Notes under the pieces: generated by a model
Database searches by the model: none
The model's input: the letters and a program-made list of their open reading frames with translations, nothing else
What the model was told of the DNA's origin: nothing
NCBI GenBank assembly: GCA_035642415.1
Contig: DASQSI010000064.1
Span: 1 to 43,712, forward strand
Reading direction: 5' to 3'
DNA: 43,712 bases
From: Rubrobacter_F sp035642415
Lineage (GTDB): Bacteria > Actinomycetota > Rubrobacteria > Rubrobacterales > Rubrobacteraceae
Position numbers and translations under genes: made by a program
In this document: piece after piece, positions 1 through 8,138 of the stretch
Position numbering within the stretch: position 1 is the stretch's first letter
Layout: every line of letters starts with the position of its first letter

Positions 1-386
1 CCGATCGTCTCGACGATGTCCGGCTGGAGGTCTATCTCCTCCTCCGCCTCCCGCAAGGCCGTCTCCAAGAGCGACCCGTCCTGTGGCTCCGGGACACCAC
101 CTGGGAAAGAGACCTGTCCCGCATGGTCCGGCAGCTCGTTGTTCCTCAGGGTATAAACGAGGCGTCCCCCCTCCGGCGCCAGCAAGATGGGCATCAGCAC
201 CGCCGCTCGGCGATAACTTTCTCTGGGCTCCGGAACTCTTGGCCTTTGCTCCCCCGTTTCAAGGTCCGTCGGCGAGAATTCCGCGTACACCTCGCGCCAC
301 TTCCGGAGCGGCTTGCTCACCGCCGCGCGCAGTCGCAACGCGAGATCCCCGTTCGTAGTGCGTTCGTTTTCCCCTGACTCGTCCAT
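1..386 (-). CDS. Nudix hydrolase, NudL/CoA-pyrophosphatase-like (3' end outside window)
   Basis: The frame opens at an ATG at 386 and runs off the left edge, giving 128 visible residues. Residues 77-97 (VYTLRNNELPDHAGQVSFPGG) fit the CoA-pyrophosphatase signature that precedes the Nudix box in NudL proteins. The box follows with REAEEEIDL at about 112-120, which carries the metal-binding glutamates. Such enzymes cleave CoA or related nucleoside diphosphates. An uninterrupted frame is obtained only if the six-C run at 165-170 is read as written. Nothing gene-like was seen in the 296 bases between this gene and the ZIP gene. Confidence 0.8.
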   Translation of the reverse strand, partial: MDESGENERTTNGDLALRLRAAVSKPLRKWREVYAEFSPTDLETGEQRPRVPEPRESYRRAAVLMPILLAPEGGRLVYTLRNNELPDHAGQVSFPGGVPEPQDGSLLETALREAEEEIDLQPDIVETI

Positions 387-682
387 GTACTTAATCATAG
401 TGTATCGCTCGCTCCGGACGACCCGTAGCATTCCATCTTGGCGTTAGTGTGCCTAAACTCGCTAAGTTGCCTCCTCCGATGTTTCTACCATGTAGAACCC
501 TGCGCATAATTATTGTATTCGTGCACAACCTCCGGTACTACGACCTCTCAAGCACACAGTCGGCCCGCGAGAACGGGTTTTGCGCAAGCTGCGGGGTGTC
601 TTCCGGTTACTATTCGAGATCTGCTTCTAGACAAGCAAGGGGTCGGCACGCTCAATAACGATCTGCAGCCCTATACACACTA

Positions 683-1531
683 CTACGCCGAGACCCCTGG
701 CTCATCTAACCTCTGGTATTCGACATCTTTCGTGGCGCCTTCCGCCAACTCTGTGGTGAACAAACCGATCATAAAACCCAACACGAGTGGGAGCATGACT
801 ATCGCCAAAGCGTGGGCCAGTTCACGCTGCTGTATGCTGGAAAAGAGTTCTTTGACCACAAGCTCTTTTAGTACATAGAGCAGCGCGCCCCCCGCTAGCG
901 CCAGTACAAAAACAGACAGCGGTACCGATGTCCAAAGGCTGCCGAGGATCGTACCCACGAAGGTGGGGCCACCACCTATCGCACCGAGTAAGAGCAGAGT
1001 TCCCCACGGCACCACGCTTCGTTGACGTACCATGGGGCCGAGGATCCCGAAGCCTTCGGTTGCGTTATGTACGGCAAATCCGACTACCAGCCCGATGGCG
1101 AGGGTAACCATGCCCTGGGCGGACGATTGTCCTATGGCTAACCCCTCGCTCAAATTGTGCAGCCCGATGGCTACAGCAATCATGTACGAAAGGCGAGCCG
1201 GACTAACCGATGCAGCCTGTCGAATCAAGGTTCGTTCTATGACCACGAGGCTAATAAAGCCAACGAAAACCCCGCTTAGCAGCAGAACGATCATGAGCGC
1301 GGCGCTACTGCCCGAGCTCACGCCTTCCGCAGCATCGTGCACGGAGGCAAAGGTCTGCACTGTAGCTTCGCCGATGATCTCGACAAGCAGAAAGACGAGT
1401 ATGCCCGCGGCGAGCATGCTCAGCGCGGTTCGTATGACGCTGCTCAACCCGCGCAAGCGACCCAGCAATAACCCGATGAGAATGGTCCCACCCGCGATCA
1501 AACCCAGAACCATAAGAGTCCAAAAGCTCAT
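683..1531 (-). CDS. ZIP-family divalent metal transporter
   Basis: This 282-residue polytopic membrane protein has about eight hydrophobic segments. It carries both ZIP metal-site signatures: HNLSEG in TM4 (within IGLHNLSEGLAIG) and HNATEG in TM5. The family imports zinc, iron or manganese into the cytoplasm. The ATG at 1531 has an AGGAGG site a few bases upstream. It is divergent from the ferritin gene, and the shared 212-base spacer contains a Fur-like palindrome, so iron is a plausible substrate or signal; zinc cannot be excluded. The intramembrane His and Glu residues are intact. Confidence 0.9.
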   Translation of the reverse strand: MSFWTLMVLGLIAGGTILIGLLLGRLRGLSSVIRTALSMLAAGILVFLLVEIIGEATVQTFASVHDAAEGVSSGSSAALMIVLLLSGVFVGFISLVVIERTLIRQAASVSPARLSYMIAVAIGLHNLSEGLAIGQSSAQGMVTLAIGLVVGFAVHNATEGFGILGPMVRQRSVVPWGTLLLLGAIGGGPTFVGTILGSLWTSVPLSVFVLALAGGALLYVLKELVVKELFSSIQQRELAHALAIVMLPLVLGFMIGLFTTELAEGATKDVEYQRLDEPGVSA

Positions 1532-1563
1532 CCGGGATACCTCCTAAACTTCGTCGGGTTATT

Positions 1564-1582
1564 GATATTGAGAATCATTGGC
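1564..1582. promoter_or_regulatory. Fur-family box between ZIP transporter and ferritin
   Basis: The 19-mer GATATTGAGAATCATTGGC matches the classical Fur box (GATAATGATAATCATTATC) at 15 of 19 positions. Its core, TGATATT-G-AGAATCA, is a 7-1-7 imperfect inverted repeat. It lies 33 bases upstream of the ZIP start and about 160 bases upstream of the ferritin start. That position suits repression of the transporter and possibly control of ferritin. Which Fur paralogue (Fur, Zur or Mur) would bind cannot be told from sequence. Confidence 0.6.
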
Positions 1583-1743
1583 GACTACAGGCGAGAAGTC
1601 AAGCCCCGAAGCACGTTTTTCTGGAGTAATCAGAACCTGGCACATAGAACGCGATGTTCTGAGGAGCCTTCATGAATGGTTTATTACCGTACGGCGAGGG
1701 GGAATCTGTGAGATGACACAACAACCGGACGAAAGGAGGGACA

Positions 1744-2250
1744 ATGAGTGAGCGTGCGCAGACACCCATAAAGAGCGAGGTTAGGGACGCTCTAAACGAG
1801 CAGATCAAGCACGAGTTCTACTCTTCCTATCTTTATCTTTCGATGGCAGGCTCTTTTGAGGTAGCTGAGCTTCCGGGGTTTGCTCGTTGGATGCGGCAAC
1901 AGAGCGAGGAGGAGAGAGAACACGCCATGAAGTTCTTCGATTTCTTGCTGGATCGCGGCGAGCACGTACAGCTTCAGGCCATAGATCAACCCCCCTACGC
2001 CTTCCGGTCGCCGCTTGACACCTTCGAGCAGGCTCTAGAGCACGAAAAGGAGATAACGTCCCGCATCCACCAGCTCTACGAGCTCTCCCTACAGAAGAAC
2101 GATTACCCAGCACAGGTTTTCTTGCACTGGTTCGTTACAGAGCAAGTCGAAGAGGAGAAAACGGCCACCGAGGTTGTCGAGAGGCTAAGAATGGCCGGTG
2201 AAGACGGGGCCGCCCTACTTCTGTTGGATAAGGAGCTGGGTGAGCGGTAG
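1744..2250 (+). CDS. ftnA: Non-heme ferritin (FtnA-type)
   Basis: A 168-residue ferritin that stores iron as a ferric mineral inside a 24-mer cage. The di-iron ferroxidase ligands are visible: E24 (KHEFYSSY), E57 and H60 (SEEEREHAMKF), E101 (EHEKEI), and the later TEQVEEE segment around 132-138. Length is normal for FtnA and no heme-binding Met pattern typical of bacterioferritin was noted. The ATG at 1744 is preceded by a strong AAAGGAGGG site. It is divergent from the ZIP metal transporter across a Fur-like box, which suggests coordinated iron uptake and storage. An 8-bp hairpin follows the stop codon. Confidence 0.93.
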   Translation: MSERAQTPIKSEVRDALNEQIKHEFYSSYLYLSMAGSFEVAELPGFARWMRQQSEEEREHAMKFFDFLLDRGEHVQLQAIDQPPYAFRSPLDTFEQALEHEKEITSRIHQLYELSLQKNDYPAQVFLHWFVTEQVEEEKTATEVVERLRMAGEDGAALLLLDKELGER

Positions 2251-2274
2251 AGCACCCGGTTGCCTCTGAACGAC

Positions 2275-2306
2275 TTCGCAGATATGATGTCTCGTGTTTC
2301 TGCGAA
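2275..2306 (+). terminator. Hairpin after ferritin, possible terminator
   Basis: TTCGCAGA at 2275-2282 pairs perfectly with TCTGCGAA at 2299-2306 around a 16-base loop, 25 bases after the ferritin stop codon. No strong U-tract follows, so it may be a weak or factor-assisted terminator or an mRNA-stabilising hairpin. Confidence 0.35.
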
Positions 2307-2351
2307 TGGTTCCCATTGCTGGTACACGAACGGGGATAGAATAGTCGATAG

Positions 2352-2753
2352 ATGGGCTCAAAGCCTCTAACAACGGTACTGGCTTCCTACAGCTCGCGCA
2401 GCCGCATAGTGCGCGACCGGGAGGGAATTATTCACCTCTTCTGGGCTACGCTGAGCATCAGGATGACCCAGAGAGAGTTTCTGGGCTTCGTCGGCCTCGT
2501 GAAGGACGCTATGGGGTGTGCGCGTCGATGTGGAGTGCTAGCCACGAGTTCATGCGGACGAGCGGTCAGGTGTCCGATGGGGCAAATCATGGTCTCTCAC
2601 GGCAACCTTACTTTATGGTTTTCTCCTGAGGAGTTCGAGGAGTTTCACAGGCTCACCGCGACAGCCCGACAACATCTGGCAGATGCCGCGCCCTTGCCTT
2701 CGGTAGGCGCGCCTTGGGCGCCGCTGCAGCAAGGGTGCGTAAGCCTAAACTAA
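2352..2753 (+). CDS. Hypothetical protein with an internal duplication
   Basis: A 133-residue protein with no recognised family. It appears to hold two copies of one motif: residues about 25-53 (IIHLFWATLSIRMTQREFLGF...) and about 78-106 (QIMVSHGNLTLWFSPEEFEEF...). Both read as a beta-hairpin ending in L-x-I/L, then T/S-x-x-E-F-x-x-F and a helix. The conserved spacing of the two halves argues that the frame is really translated. The middle holds four cysteines (CARRCG, SSCG, RCP), possibly metal-binding. The start is not well marked by a ribosome site. It ends 23 bases before the convergent folE stop. Confidence 0.55.
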   Translation: MGSKPLTTVLASYSSRSRIVRDREGIIHLFWATLSIRMTQREFLGFVGLVKDAMGCARRCGVLATSSCGRAVRCPMGQIMVSHGNLTLWFSPEEFEEFHRLTATARQHLADAAPLPSVGAPWAPLQQGCVSLN

Positions 2754-2776
2754 TCCTACGTGGTACCCGGCAAACC

Positions 2777-3376
2777 TCAGGTAATACTGCCCCGAAAGAT
2801 CAAAGCTAGCGCCTCCGCGCGCCGAGCAGTATCCTCCTCGAAGACTCCACGTGCTGCTGAGGTCACGGCGACGCTACCGGGGACCTCTGCTCCCCGAATC
2901 GACATGCACATGTGTTCGGCTTCGACGACCACGACCGCACCCAAAGAGTCTAGCTTCCCGTGCACGGTGTCGGCGACCTGGGCCGTAAGGCGCTCCTGGA
3001 GCTGGGGTCGTCGGGCGTAGCCCTCTACCACGTGCGCCAATTCCGAGAACCCGGCGACCCTGCTGTTCGGGACATACCCAACATGGGCCTTGCCGATGAA
3101 GGGGAGGATATGATGTTCACAAAACGAGGCCACCGGCAGGTCACGGATGACGATCAGGTCGCGCGTCTCCTCGGCGATGCTCCCTTGGAGGTAGCGAGCG
3201 GGGTCCTCCAAGAGGCCGGCGAAGAGGTGAGTGTAGGCTTCAGCGACACGCTTGGGGGTCTCGATGAGGCCCTCCCGTTTCGGGTCCTCGCCGATGGCGA
3301 TGAGGATCTCGCGCACCGCCCGCGCGATGCGCGCCTCGTCCATCCCCCGCTTCATGAGACGCTTCTCTTCATGCAC
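2777..3376 (-). CDS. folE: GTP cyclohydrolase I
   Basis: A 199-residue type I GTP cyclohydrolase, which converts GTP to dihydroneopterin triphosphate, the first step of folate and pterin synthesis. Diagnostic segments are SFCEHHILPFIGKAHVGY, with zinc-binding Cys and the HH pair, and EAEHMCMSIRG, which contributes the second zinc cysteine. RRPQLQERLT and the C-terminal SAARGVFEED are also typical. The GTG at 3376 has AAGGGG upstream, overlapping the end of the HAD gene only 3 bases away. The two are therefore probably co-transcribed. Confidence 0.95.
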   Translation of the reverse strand: MHEEKRLMKRGMDEARIARAVREILIAIGEDPKREGLIETPKRVAEAYTHLFAGLLEDPARYLQGSIAEETRDLIVIRDLPVASFCEHHILPFIGKAHVGYVPNSRVAGFSELAHVVEGYARRPQLQERLTAQVADTVHGKLDSLGAVVVVEAEHMCMSIRGAEVPGSVAVTSAARGVFEEDTARRAEALALIFRGSIT

Positions 3377-3379
3377 GCC

Positions 3380-4063
3380 CTACCCCTTCACGAGCGCGGG
3401 CAGCCCTTTTAGGTCCGGGACAGTCGCAACAGCCTCCGGCGCCTCCGCGCTACCCCCGCGGTTTACCAGCACGGCGTCGATACCACACGACACTGCTCCC
3501 TGGATATCTGATACGGGATCGTTGCCGACGTGCACCACCCGTTCACGAGGAACACCGGCTACTCGCAGCGCCTCTCTAAAGATCTCTTCATCAGGCTTCT
3601 CCGAGCCGACCACAGCCGAGGCGATTATACCGCTAAAGTAGTGCGTCCAGCCGAGGTTATCGAGCACGCTTTCGAGTGCTACATCCCAATTCGAGAGGAC
3701 GTAGAGCGGGAGGCCCATGCGCGTAAGCTCCTCCATCACGTCTTCGGACTCCGGGTAAGGGTTGAAGTGGGTCCTCTTCTTCAGGACCTCCGTCAGAACC
3801 TCGGCCGGTGCATCGAGACCCAAAGCATCGGCGGTTTTGCGCGCGTTTTCGCGTCGAAACTCAGCTAGCTTCTCCTTCGTCGGGTAGTCCATGTGCTCGC
3901 TTATATGCGCCCGAAAGCTTTGCTGGAGCGGCCCGCGCGCCTCCTCGACGCTCAAGGGGCCGTTCGTTGCGTAAGGGGCGAGGTCCTCCACATAGCCCTC
4001 GATATCCAAATCCACCCAGAGAAGCGTCCCGTCGACGTCGAGGAAAACGGCATCATAGCGCAC
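3380..4063 (-). CDS. HAD-superfamily hydrolase (YjjG/2-haloacid-dehalogenase-like)
   Basis: A 227-residue HAD hydrolase with all four motifs: DVDGT (nucleophile D9 and acid D11), VLSN, SEKPDEEIF (lysine) and HVGNDPVSDIQGA (metal-binding Asp). The helical cap between motifs I and II is of C1 type. The substrate is not predictable and is probably a small phosphate ester or nucleotide. It ends 3 bases before folE, so a role as a phosphatase in pterin synthesis (dihydroneopterin triphosphate breakdown) is possible but is an inference from position only. The GTG start at 4063 follows a G-rich stretch. Confidence 0.85.
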   Translation of the reverse strand: MRYDAVFLDVDGTLLWVDLDIEGYVEDLAPYATNGPLSVEEARGPLQQSFRAHISEHMDYPTKEKLAEFRRENARKTADALGLDAPAEVLTEVLKKRTHFNPYPESEDVMEELTRMGLPLYVLSNWDVALESVLDNLGWTHYFSGIIASAVVGSEKPDEEIFREALRVAGVPRERVVHVGNDPVSDIQGAVSCGIDAVLVNRGGSAEAPEAVATVPDLKGLPALVKG

Positions 4064-4151
4064 TTATTGCCCCCATACGAGGATCTGAGGCCTCAAGCGA
4101 TAGTGCACCAGCCCAAATCTTTTGCCAAAGGATCTCGCCCCTATCTCTGCT

Positions 4152-4388
4152 TCAGAATATCTCCACATCGAAGCCATGCTTCTCGGAGAGCTTAGAGAGT
4201 AGGTTGTCCACATCATGGGAGACGTCGATCGAAACGTAGAAGTACGCCGTCTGAGGATACGAGTCATCGGGCTCCGAGCGGACGTGCTCGTAGTTGGCCC
4301 CGATCTCGTCCAGGATGTCGCGCACGATCTCAAGTTCTTCTTCGCTTCTGACGTTACCCACCCGTAGCATCGTCTCACCCGTCATCAT
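4152..4388 (-). CDS. Small hypothetical protein, ACT/ferredoxin-fold-like
   Basis: A 78-residue acidic protein lying 3 bases after the aminopeptidase stop codon, so likely in one transcript with it. The alternation of beta-like and helical stretches (MLRVGNVRSEEELEIVRDILDEIG, then AYFYVSIDVS, then a second helix and FDVEIF) suggests a beta-alpha-beta fold of ACT type, but no family is recognised. The first two codons are both ATG. A start at the third ATG, seven codons in, is also possible. Confidence 0.6.
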   Translation of the reverse strand: MMTGETMLRVGNVRSEEELEIVRDILDEIGANYEHVRSEPDDSYPQTAYFYVSIDVSHDVDNLLSKLSEKHGFDVEIF

Positions 4389-4391
4389 GCG

Positions 4392-5492
4392 CTACCCAAA
4401 ATCATAGTCTAGGAACTTGCCGTCTTTTTGCAGTAGCTGCCCGTCGGCGTAGAGCTCGCCACCTTCGCGGAGGTCCGAGATCAAGTCCCAGTGCACGCTA
4501 GACTCATTCTTGCCCCCGGTCTTCTCGTAGGACCGGCCTACCGCCAAATGTACCGTACCGCCCAGCTTCTCATCGAAGAGGATGTTCTTGGTGGCGCGGG
4601 GAATGCCGTAGTTCGTCCCGATCCCGAGCTCCCCCAAGTAGCGCGCTCCCTCGTCGGCGTCGAGCATCGCGTTTAGATACTCCTCCCCCTTCTCCGCGCT
4701 GGACTCGACCACCCGGCCTTCCTCGAATTTAAGGTGCACGCCGGAAACCTCGCGTCCGGCGACCGCCACGGGGATCCCGAAGAACACCTCGCCGTTTGCC
4801 GAATCCTCGACAGGTCCCGTAAAGACCTCTCCGCAGGGCATGTTGTGCGAGCCGTCGCCGTTCAAGAACTTTCGGCCCTTTACGGAGAGCGTCAGGTCCG
4901 TTCCGGCACTGATGATGTGGACCTCGTCGGCCAGCTCCAGCCGTTCTATGAGGCGCCCCTGCTCCTCGGCCTTCCCACGCCAGTACCTAACCGGGTTATC
5001 CTCGTTGAGGGCCATCGCCTCGAACACGAACTCCTCGTAGTCTGCGAAGCTCATCTCCGATTCCTGGGCCAAAGCGTTCGTCGGGAAGAGCGTTAAAGCC
5101 CAGCGATCCTTGCCGAGGATTACCTCCTGCAACGCCTTATCCCGCTTGCTAAGGGCCTGCTGCTTTTGCGGATCCACCGCCGCCAAGGCTCGGGTGTTCT
5201 GTGGCGCCATGATCGAGATAAACGCGTCGGCCCCCTCGTAGAGGGAGCGCACGATGGGGGGCGTTCTCTCGTAGTGGTGCTCTTTTGCGTGCTCGAAAAA
5301 GAGCTCCTGTATCCCAGGCAACACAACCTGCGGGATAGGGATAGCTCCCACGTCCAGAAGCCTCGTATAAACTTCCTTGATGAGAGGCTCGGCGCCGGCG
5401 CCTCCGGAGACCACCACCTGCTCTCCTTCTCCCGCCTCTATAGAGTAATCTACCAGCACTCGTGCCAGCTTCTTCAGCCGCTCGTCCCTCAT
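4392..5492 (-). CDS. M29-family metallo-aminopeptidase
   Basis: A 366-residue thermophilic-type M29 aminopeptidase (AmpS/AmpT family), which removes N-terminal residues with a cocatalytic metal pair. Likely ligands are the Glu of CGEVFTGP, the Glu of EKGEEYL, and the His/Asp of GGTVHLAVG and SSVHWDLI near the C-terminus. I chose the ATG at 5492 because AAGGAGA lies 6 bases upstream and the protein then begins RDERLKKLARVLVDYS, as in the family. A longer frame to 5600 is open but has an atypical Arg-rich leader. The small gene at 4152-4388 follows closely. Confidence 0.9.
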   Translation of the reverse strand: MRDERLKKLARVLVDYSIEAGEGEQVVVSGGAGAEPLIKEVYTRLLDVGAIPIPQVVLPGIQELFFEHAKEHHYERTPPIVRSLYEGADAFISIMAPQNTRALAAVDPQKQQALSKRDKALQEVILGKDRWALTLFPTNALAQESEMSFADYEEFVFEAMALNEDNPVRYWRGKAEEQGRLIERLELADEVHIISAGTDLTLSVKGRKFLNGDGSHNMPCGEVFTGPVEDSANGEVFFGIPVAVAGREVSGVHLKFEEGRVVESSAEKGEEYLNAMLDADEGARYLGELGIGTNYGIPRATKNILFDEKLGGTVHLAVGRSYEKTGGKNESSVHWDLISDLREGGELYADGQLLQKDGKFLDYDFG

Positions 5493-5624
5493 ACGATCTC
5501 TCCTTCTCGAGGAATCTCCGGCAGAGCTTACCACTAACCCGCAAGGTCTGGAGTAGACTCTCAATGTGACTGGCATGGCCACGGTTTGCGAAAGTTGCAT
5601 AGGGTGAGCCTTTTGAAAAGAACA

Positions 5625-6155
5625 ATGGCAGCTCTCGAAGAACTGCAGCCGGTGTGTCTAGAGCCGCGAGAGCGGCACGCAGTCGTCGCCCTGATGCTCC
5701 GGGAGCGTTCTGAGGGATTGGAGCTGTTCGTGATAAAACGCGCCGAGAAGGAAGGAGACCCCTGGTCGGGGCACATGGCGCTCCCTGGCGGTGGTAGGGA
5801 GCCCGGGGATAAAGATGCCTACGATACCGCCCGCCGAGAGACGCTGGAGGAGGTCGGGATAGACCTGAACGAGGGCAGGTTTTTGGGCCGTCTGGACGAC
5901 GTCGGCCCCCGCACGATGCCCGGACGGCTAGTTGTCTCAACCGTGGTGGTGGCTATCGACGCCGAGCCCGGCCGGCTCGACCCCCTGGAGGTCGTCGAGG
6001 CATTCTGGGTCCCGTTAGAGCAGCTTGTCGATAAAACGGTCGAGATTCCGGACTTCCCCGGGAGCTGGCCAGCTTTCACCTACAAGGACCGCTACGTCAT
6101 CTGGGGCCTCACCCACCGCATCCTGATGCAGCTATGGGCTTTAATCTCTGCGTAG
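5625..6155 (+). CDS. Nudix hydrolase, CoA-pyrophosphatase-like
   Basis: About 176 residues, divergent from the aminopeptidase. LFVIKRAEKEGDPWSGHMALPGGG followed by DAYDTARRETLEEVGIDL gives a complete Nudix box (RETLEEVGI) preceded by the NudL-type KRxxxxxDPWSGxMALPGG segment. The hydrolysed substrate is probably a CoA or nucleoside diphosphate derivative. The end of the protein, WPAFTYKDRYVIWGLTHRIL, is characteristic of this subgroup. The start is uncertain: the ATG at 5625 is taken, while GTG 5604 and TTG 5586 are in frame without a clearly better ribosome site. It is the second CoA-type Nudix gene in the window. Confidence 0.85.
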   Translation: MAALEELQPVCLEPRERHAVVALMLRERSEGLELFVIKRAEKEGDPWSGHMALPGGGREPGDKDAYDTARRETLEEVGIDLNEGRFLGRLDDVGPRTMPGRLVVSTVVVAIDAEPGRLDPLEVVEAFWVPLEQLVDKTVEIPDFPGSWPAFTYKDRYVIWGLTHRILMQLWALISA

Positions 6156-6431
6156 ATTCGACTGTCGAACACCGACGGCCTCTTCGACGTTGCTAAGAGC
6201 GAGGTGTCAAAACCCACGTCAAAATCTATCGCCAAGAGCATGTTCAGCACTACCGTAACGAGAACCAGAAAACCTATGATGGGGGCGAAAGGCTGCTTCA
6301 AGGAACTGGACTCGCTTCTCGAGCCAGCCACGGCACTGCGAACAGCAAGCCGACCGAGATGCGATATTACTGTCCCAGGATACTGGCGACCCTCTCGATA
6401 GAGAGGAGCAAGATTTAAAGAAAGGTTGGTA

Positions 6432-6893
6432 ATGGCGGGCTTCGTGGAAGGTATATTCCTTGCCCCAGAAGGTGGTGCACAGATGAAGGGGACCGAGGCG
6501 ATCACCGCTCTCGAAGGCTGTGGTCTAGAGGGTGACCGTTACTGCGTTGGGACCGGACACTGGAGCCCCTTCGGCAGGGTTTGCGAAGTAACCTTTATGG
6601 CAGCCGAGGACCTCGACGACATCGAACGAGAAACCAACGTGGGTGTGAAGCACGGCGAGCACCGGCGCAACGTCGTCACCAGAGGTATAAGCTTGAAGAC
6701 CTTGCGTCGTGGTGAGCGGTTCCGCGTCGGGGATGTTGTCTTCGAATACCGGGGGCCACGCTCGGTCTGCCGGTACATCGAACGTCTTACCGAACCGGGT
6801 ATGACGCAGGCCCTAAAGGGTCGTGGTGGCATCTGCGCGAGGGTAATCAAAAACGGCACGGTCCAGGTGGGTGACGAGATCGAGATACTGTAG
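6432..6893 (+). CDS. MOSC-domain protein
   Basis: A 153-residue stand-alone MOSC domain, the fold of the molybdenum cofactor sulfurase C-terminus, thought to bind or transfer sulfur in molybdo-enzyme pathways. Visible are GLEGDRYC near the N-terminus, the central HRRNVVTRGISL segment, and the conserved cysteine in the SVCRYIE segment. The ATG at 6432 has AAAGG upstream with six-base spacing. No molybdo-enzyme lies beside it, but mop and modA at the other end of the window show that the cell handles molybdenum. Confidence 0.85.
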   Translation: MAGFVEGIFLAPEGGAQMKGTEAITALEGCGLEGDRYCVGTGHWSPFGRVCEVTFMAAEDLDDIERETNVGVKHGEHRRNVVTRGISLKTLRRGERFRVGDVVFEYRGPRSVCRYIERLTEPGMTQALKGRGGICARVIKNGTVQVGDEIEIL

Positions 6894-7246
6894 CCCTCCG
6901 AAGAGCGTCTACAGAGGCAAAGGTATAGGCGGTGAGTTGCGTAGAAGGGGTACGCTGAGAAGCGCGATACCCCAAAAGGCGCTGCTTATCATAGCTTTGG
7001 GCGCTGTGCTTTCGAAGACGAGACCGCGCGCAGGCTCGCCAAGGACAAGGCGAATGCGACGATCAGCTACGTGACCTCAACGGATCGGGCCGAAGCAGTC
7101 GCCACGGAGTGACCTAGGTGTTGACCACGCCATCGCTGTGGTCGATCGCCAGCACTCCATCAACTTTACCGGCGTCATCGCGGTAGAGACCTAGCTCAAG
7201 GAGGCTAGAGAGGTAGGAAAGAGTATATGCTCCTATGGTCTGTGAT
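6894..7246. other. Gene-free stretch with coding-like remnants
   Basis: No intact gene is visible in these 353 bases. On the plus strand two short frames look protein-like. One reads AFEDETARRLAKDKANATIS at about 7010-7070 and on to a stop near 7110. The other reads DHAIAVVDRQHSINFTGVIA and ends at a stop near 7195. They are in different frames with stops between them, which would fit a decayed gene, but no family was recognised. Confidence 0.25.
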
Positions 7247-7474
7247 CTACGTACCGCGTAATGCTGTTAGAAGCGCTTCGAGCTTGCTTCGGCACTCCTC
7301 GCACTTGCGGAGGTGATCGCCAACCGGGGGCATCGCTGTACTCGCCTTCACTCCGGAAAGCTCCGCCTCCGCAATACTATCCAACCACTCGAAACACTCC
7401 TCACAGTCAATCTCGGTCTCACGAGTTTCAGCTACGGCTCGGACCAGTTTGACGATATCACCACGCTTCAGCAT
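7247..7474 (-). CDS. Small zinc-finger protein, putative anti-sigma (ZAS-like)
   Basis: A 75-residue protein with two cysteine motifs: C24xxC27 (DCEECFEW) and H54xxxC58xxC61 (HLRKCEEC). The second matches the HxxxCxxC zinc motif of ZAS anti-sigma factors. It lies 49 bases downstream of the ECF sigma gene on the same strand, the usual arrangement for a sigma/anti-sigma pair. There is no transmembrane segment, so if it is an anti-sigma it is cytosolic and perhaps redox-responsive. The ATG at 7474 has AAGGAG seven bases upstream; an upstream in-frame start at 7495 is less likely. Confidence 0.7.
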   Translation of the reverse strand: MLKRGDIVKLVRAVAETRETEIDCEECFEWLDSIAEAELSGVKASTAMPPVGDHLRKCEECRSKLEALLTALRGT

Positions 7475-7523
7475 CGCAAAACTCCTTCTTCTCATGCTCC
7501 AGACTCGCTGTATCCTCCGGATC

Positions 7524-8138
7524 TTACCCCTCGTCGAACGCCGCCAGCACTTCGTGTGACGAGAGGCCCGCGACCTCCATCCGCCTCTTCAGCTTTCTGC
7601 GGGCGTCGTGCAGCAACTTATAGAGAGCGTTCTGGTTGGTACCCATGCGCTTCGCCACCTCGGAGATTGGCATGCCCTCTAGTATCACCGCTACCACTGC
7701 CTCTCGTTGCTTGTCCGTTAGTTCTTCATCCACTATGCGCCGTAACTCTTTAAGCACCATGTTCTGGAACGCCAGCTGTTCGGGGGTTAGACGAGGGTCT
7801 GCTGGCCCCCGATCGGCCGCCTCGCGCCGGGCGAAAAGGTCCTGCAAGGACACATCGCGCCAGCGCCTGCGCTTGAGCTCGGTAAGAGCCACGTTCATGG
7901 CGATCTTCTGAGCCCAGGTGGTGAAACGGCTCTCTCCTCTAAAGGAGTCCAAGTTGCCCGTTGTCTTGATCAGCGCCTCCTGAGCAAAGTCCTCGACGTT
8001 GGCGTCTACGCCAGCCTCATAGCTACCGAGGGCTGCCCTCAGCCCGCGTACGAGCAGGTCGTAGAGGTCCGCAAGCGCCTCGTCAGGGTTCGCTCCTCGC
8101 AACTCCATGAGCCATTGTTCGTTGGTACGATCTTTCAC
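7524..8138 (-). CDS. ECF-type RNA polymerase sigma factor
   Basis: A 204-residue sigma factor with region 2 (NVEDFAQEALIKTTGNLDSFRGESRFTTWAQKIAMNVALTELKRRR) and region 4 (LTDKQREAVVAVILEGMPISEVAKRMGTNQNALYKLLHDARRKLKRRM). The linker and the absence of regions 1 and 3 place it among ECF sigmas. It is followed by the small HxxxCxxC protein, its probable regulator. The GTG at 8138 has no good ribosome site; an ATG at 8108 is an alternative. The target regulon is unknown; the nearby msrAB gene suggests oxidative stress as one possibility. Confidence 0.9.
   Translation of the reverse strand: MKDRTNEQWLMELRGANPDEALADLYDLLVRGLRAALGSYEAGVDANVEDFAQEALIKTTGNLDSFRGESRFTTWAQKIAMNVALTELKRRRWRDVSLQDLFARREAADRGPADPRLTPEQLAFQNMVLKELRRIVDEELTDKQREAVVAVILEGMPISEVAKRMGTNQNALYKLLHDARRKLKRRMEVAGLSSHEVLAAFDEG

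Noticed and set aside
4392..5600. Longer aminopeptidase starting at 5600
   Set aside because: The added leader is Arg/Ser-rich and overlaps the divergent Nudix gene; ATG 5492 has an AAGGAGA site.
6092..6505. Minus-strand frame of 137 residues with a hydrophobic stretch
   Set aside because: It runs antisense across the end of the Nudix gene and the start of the MOSC gene, has no ribosome site and no family resemblance; judged a shadow frame.
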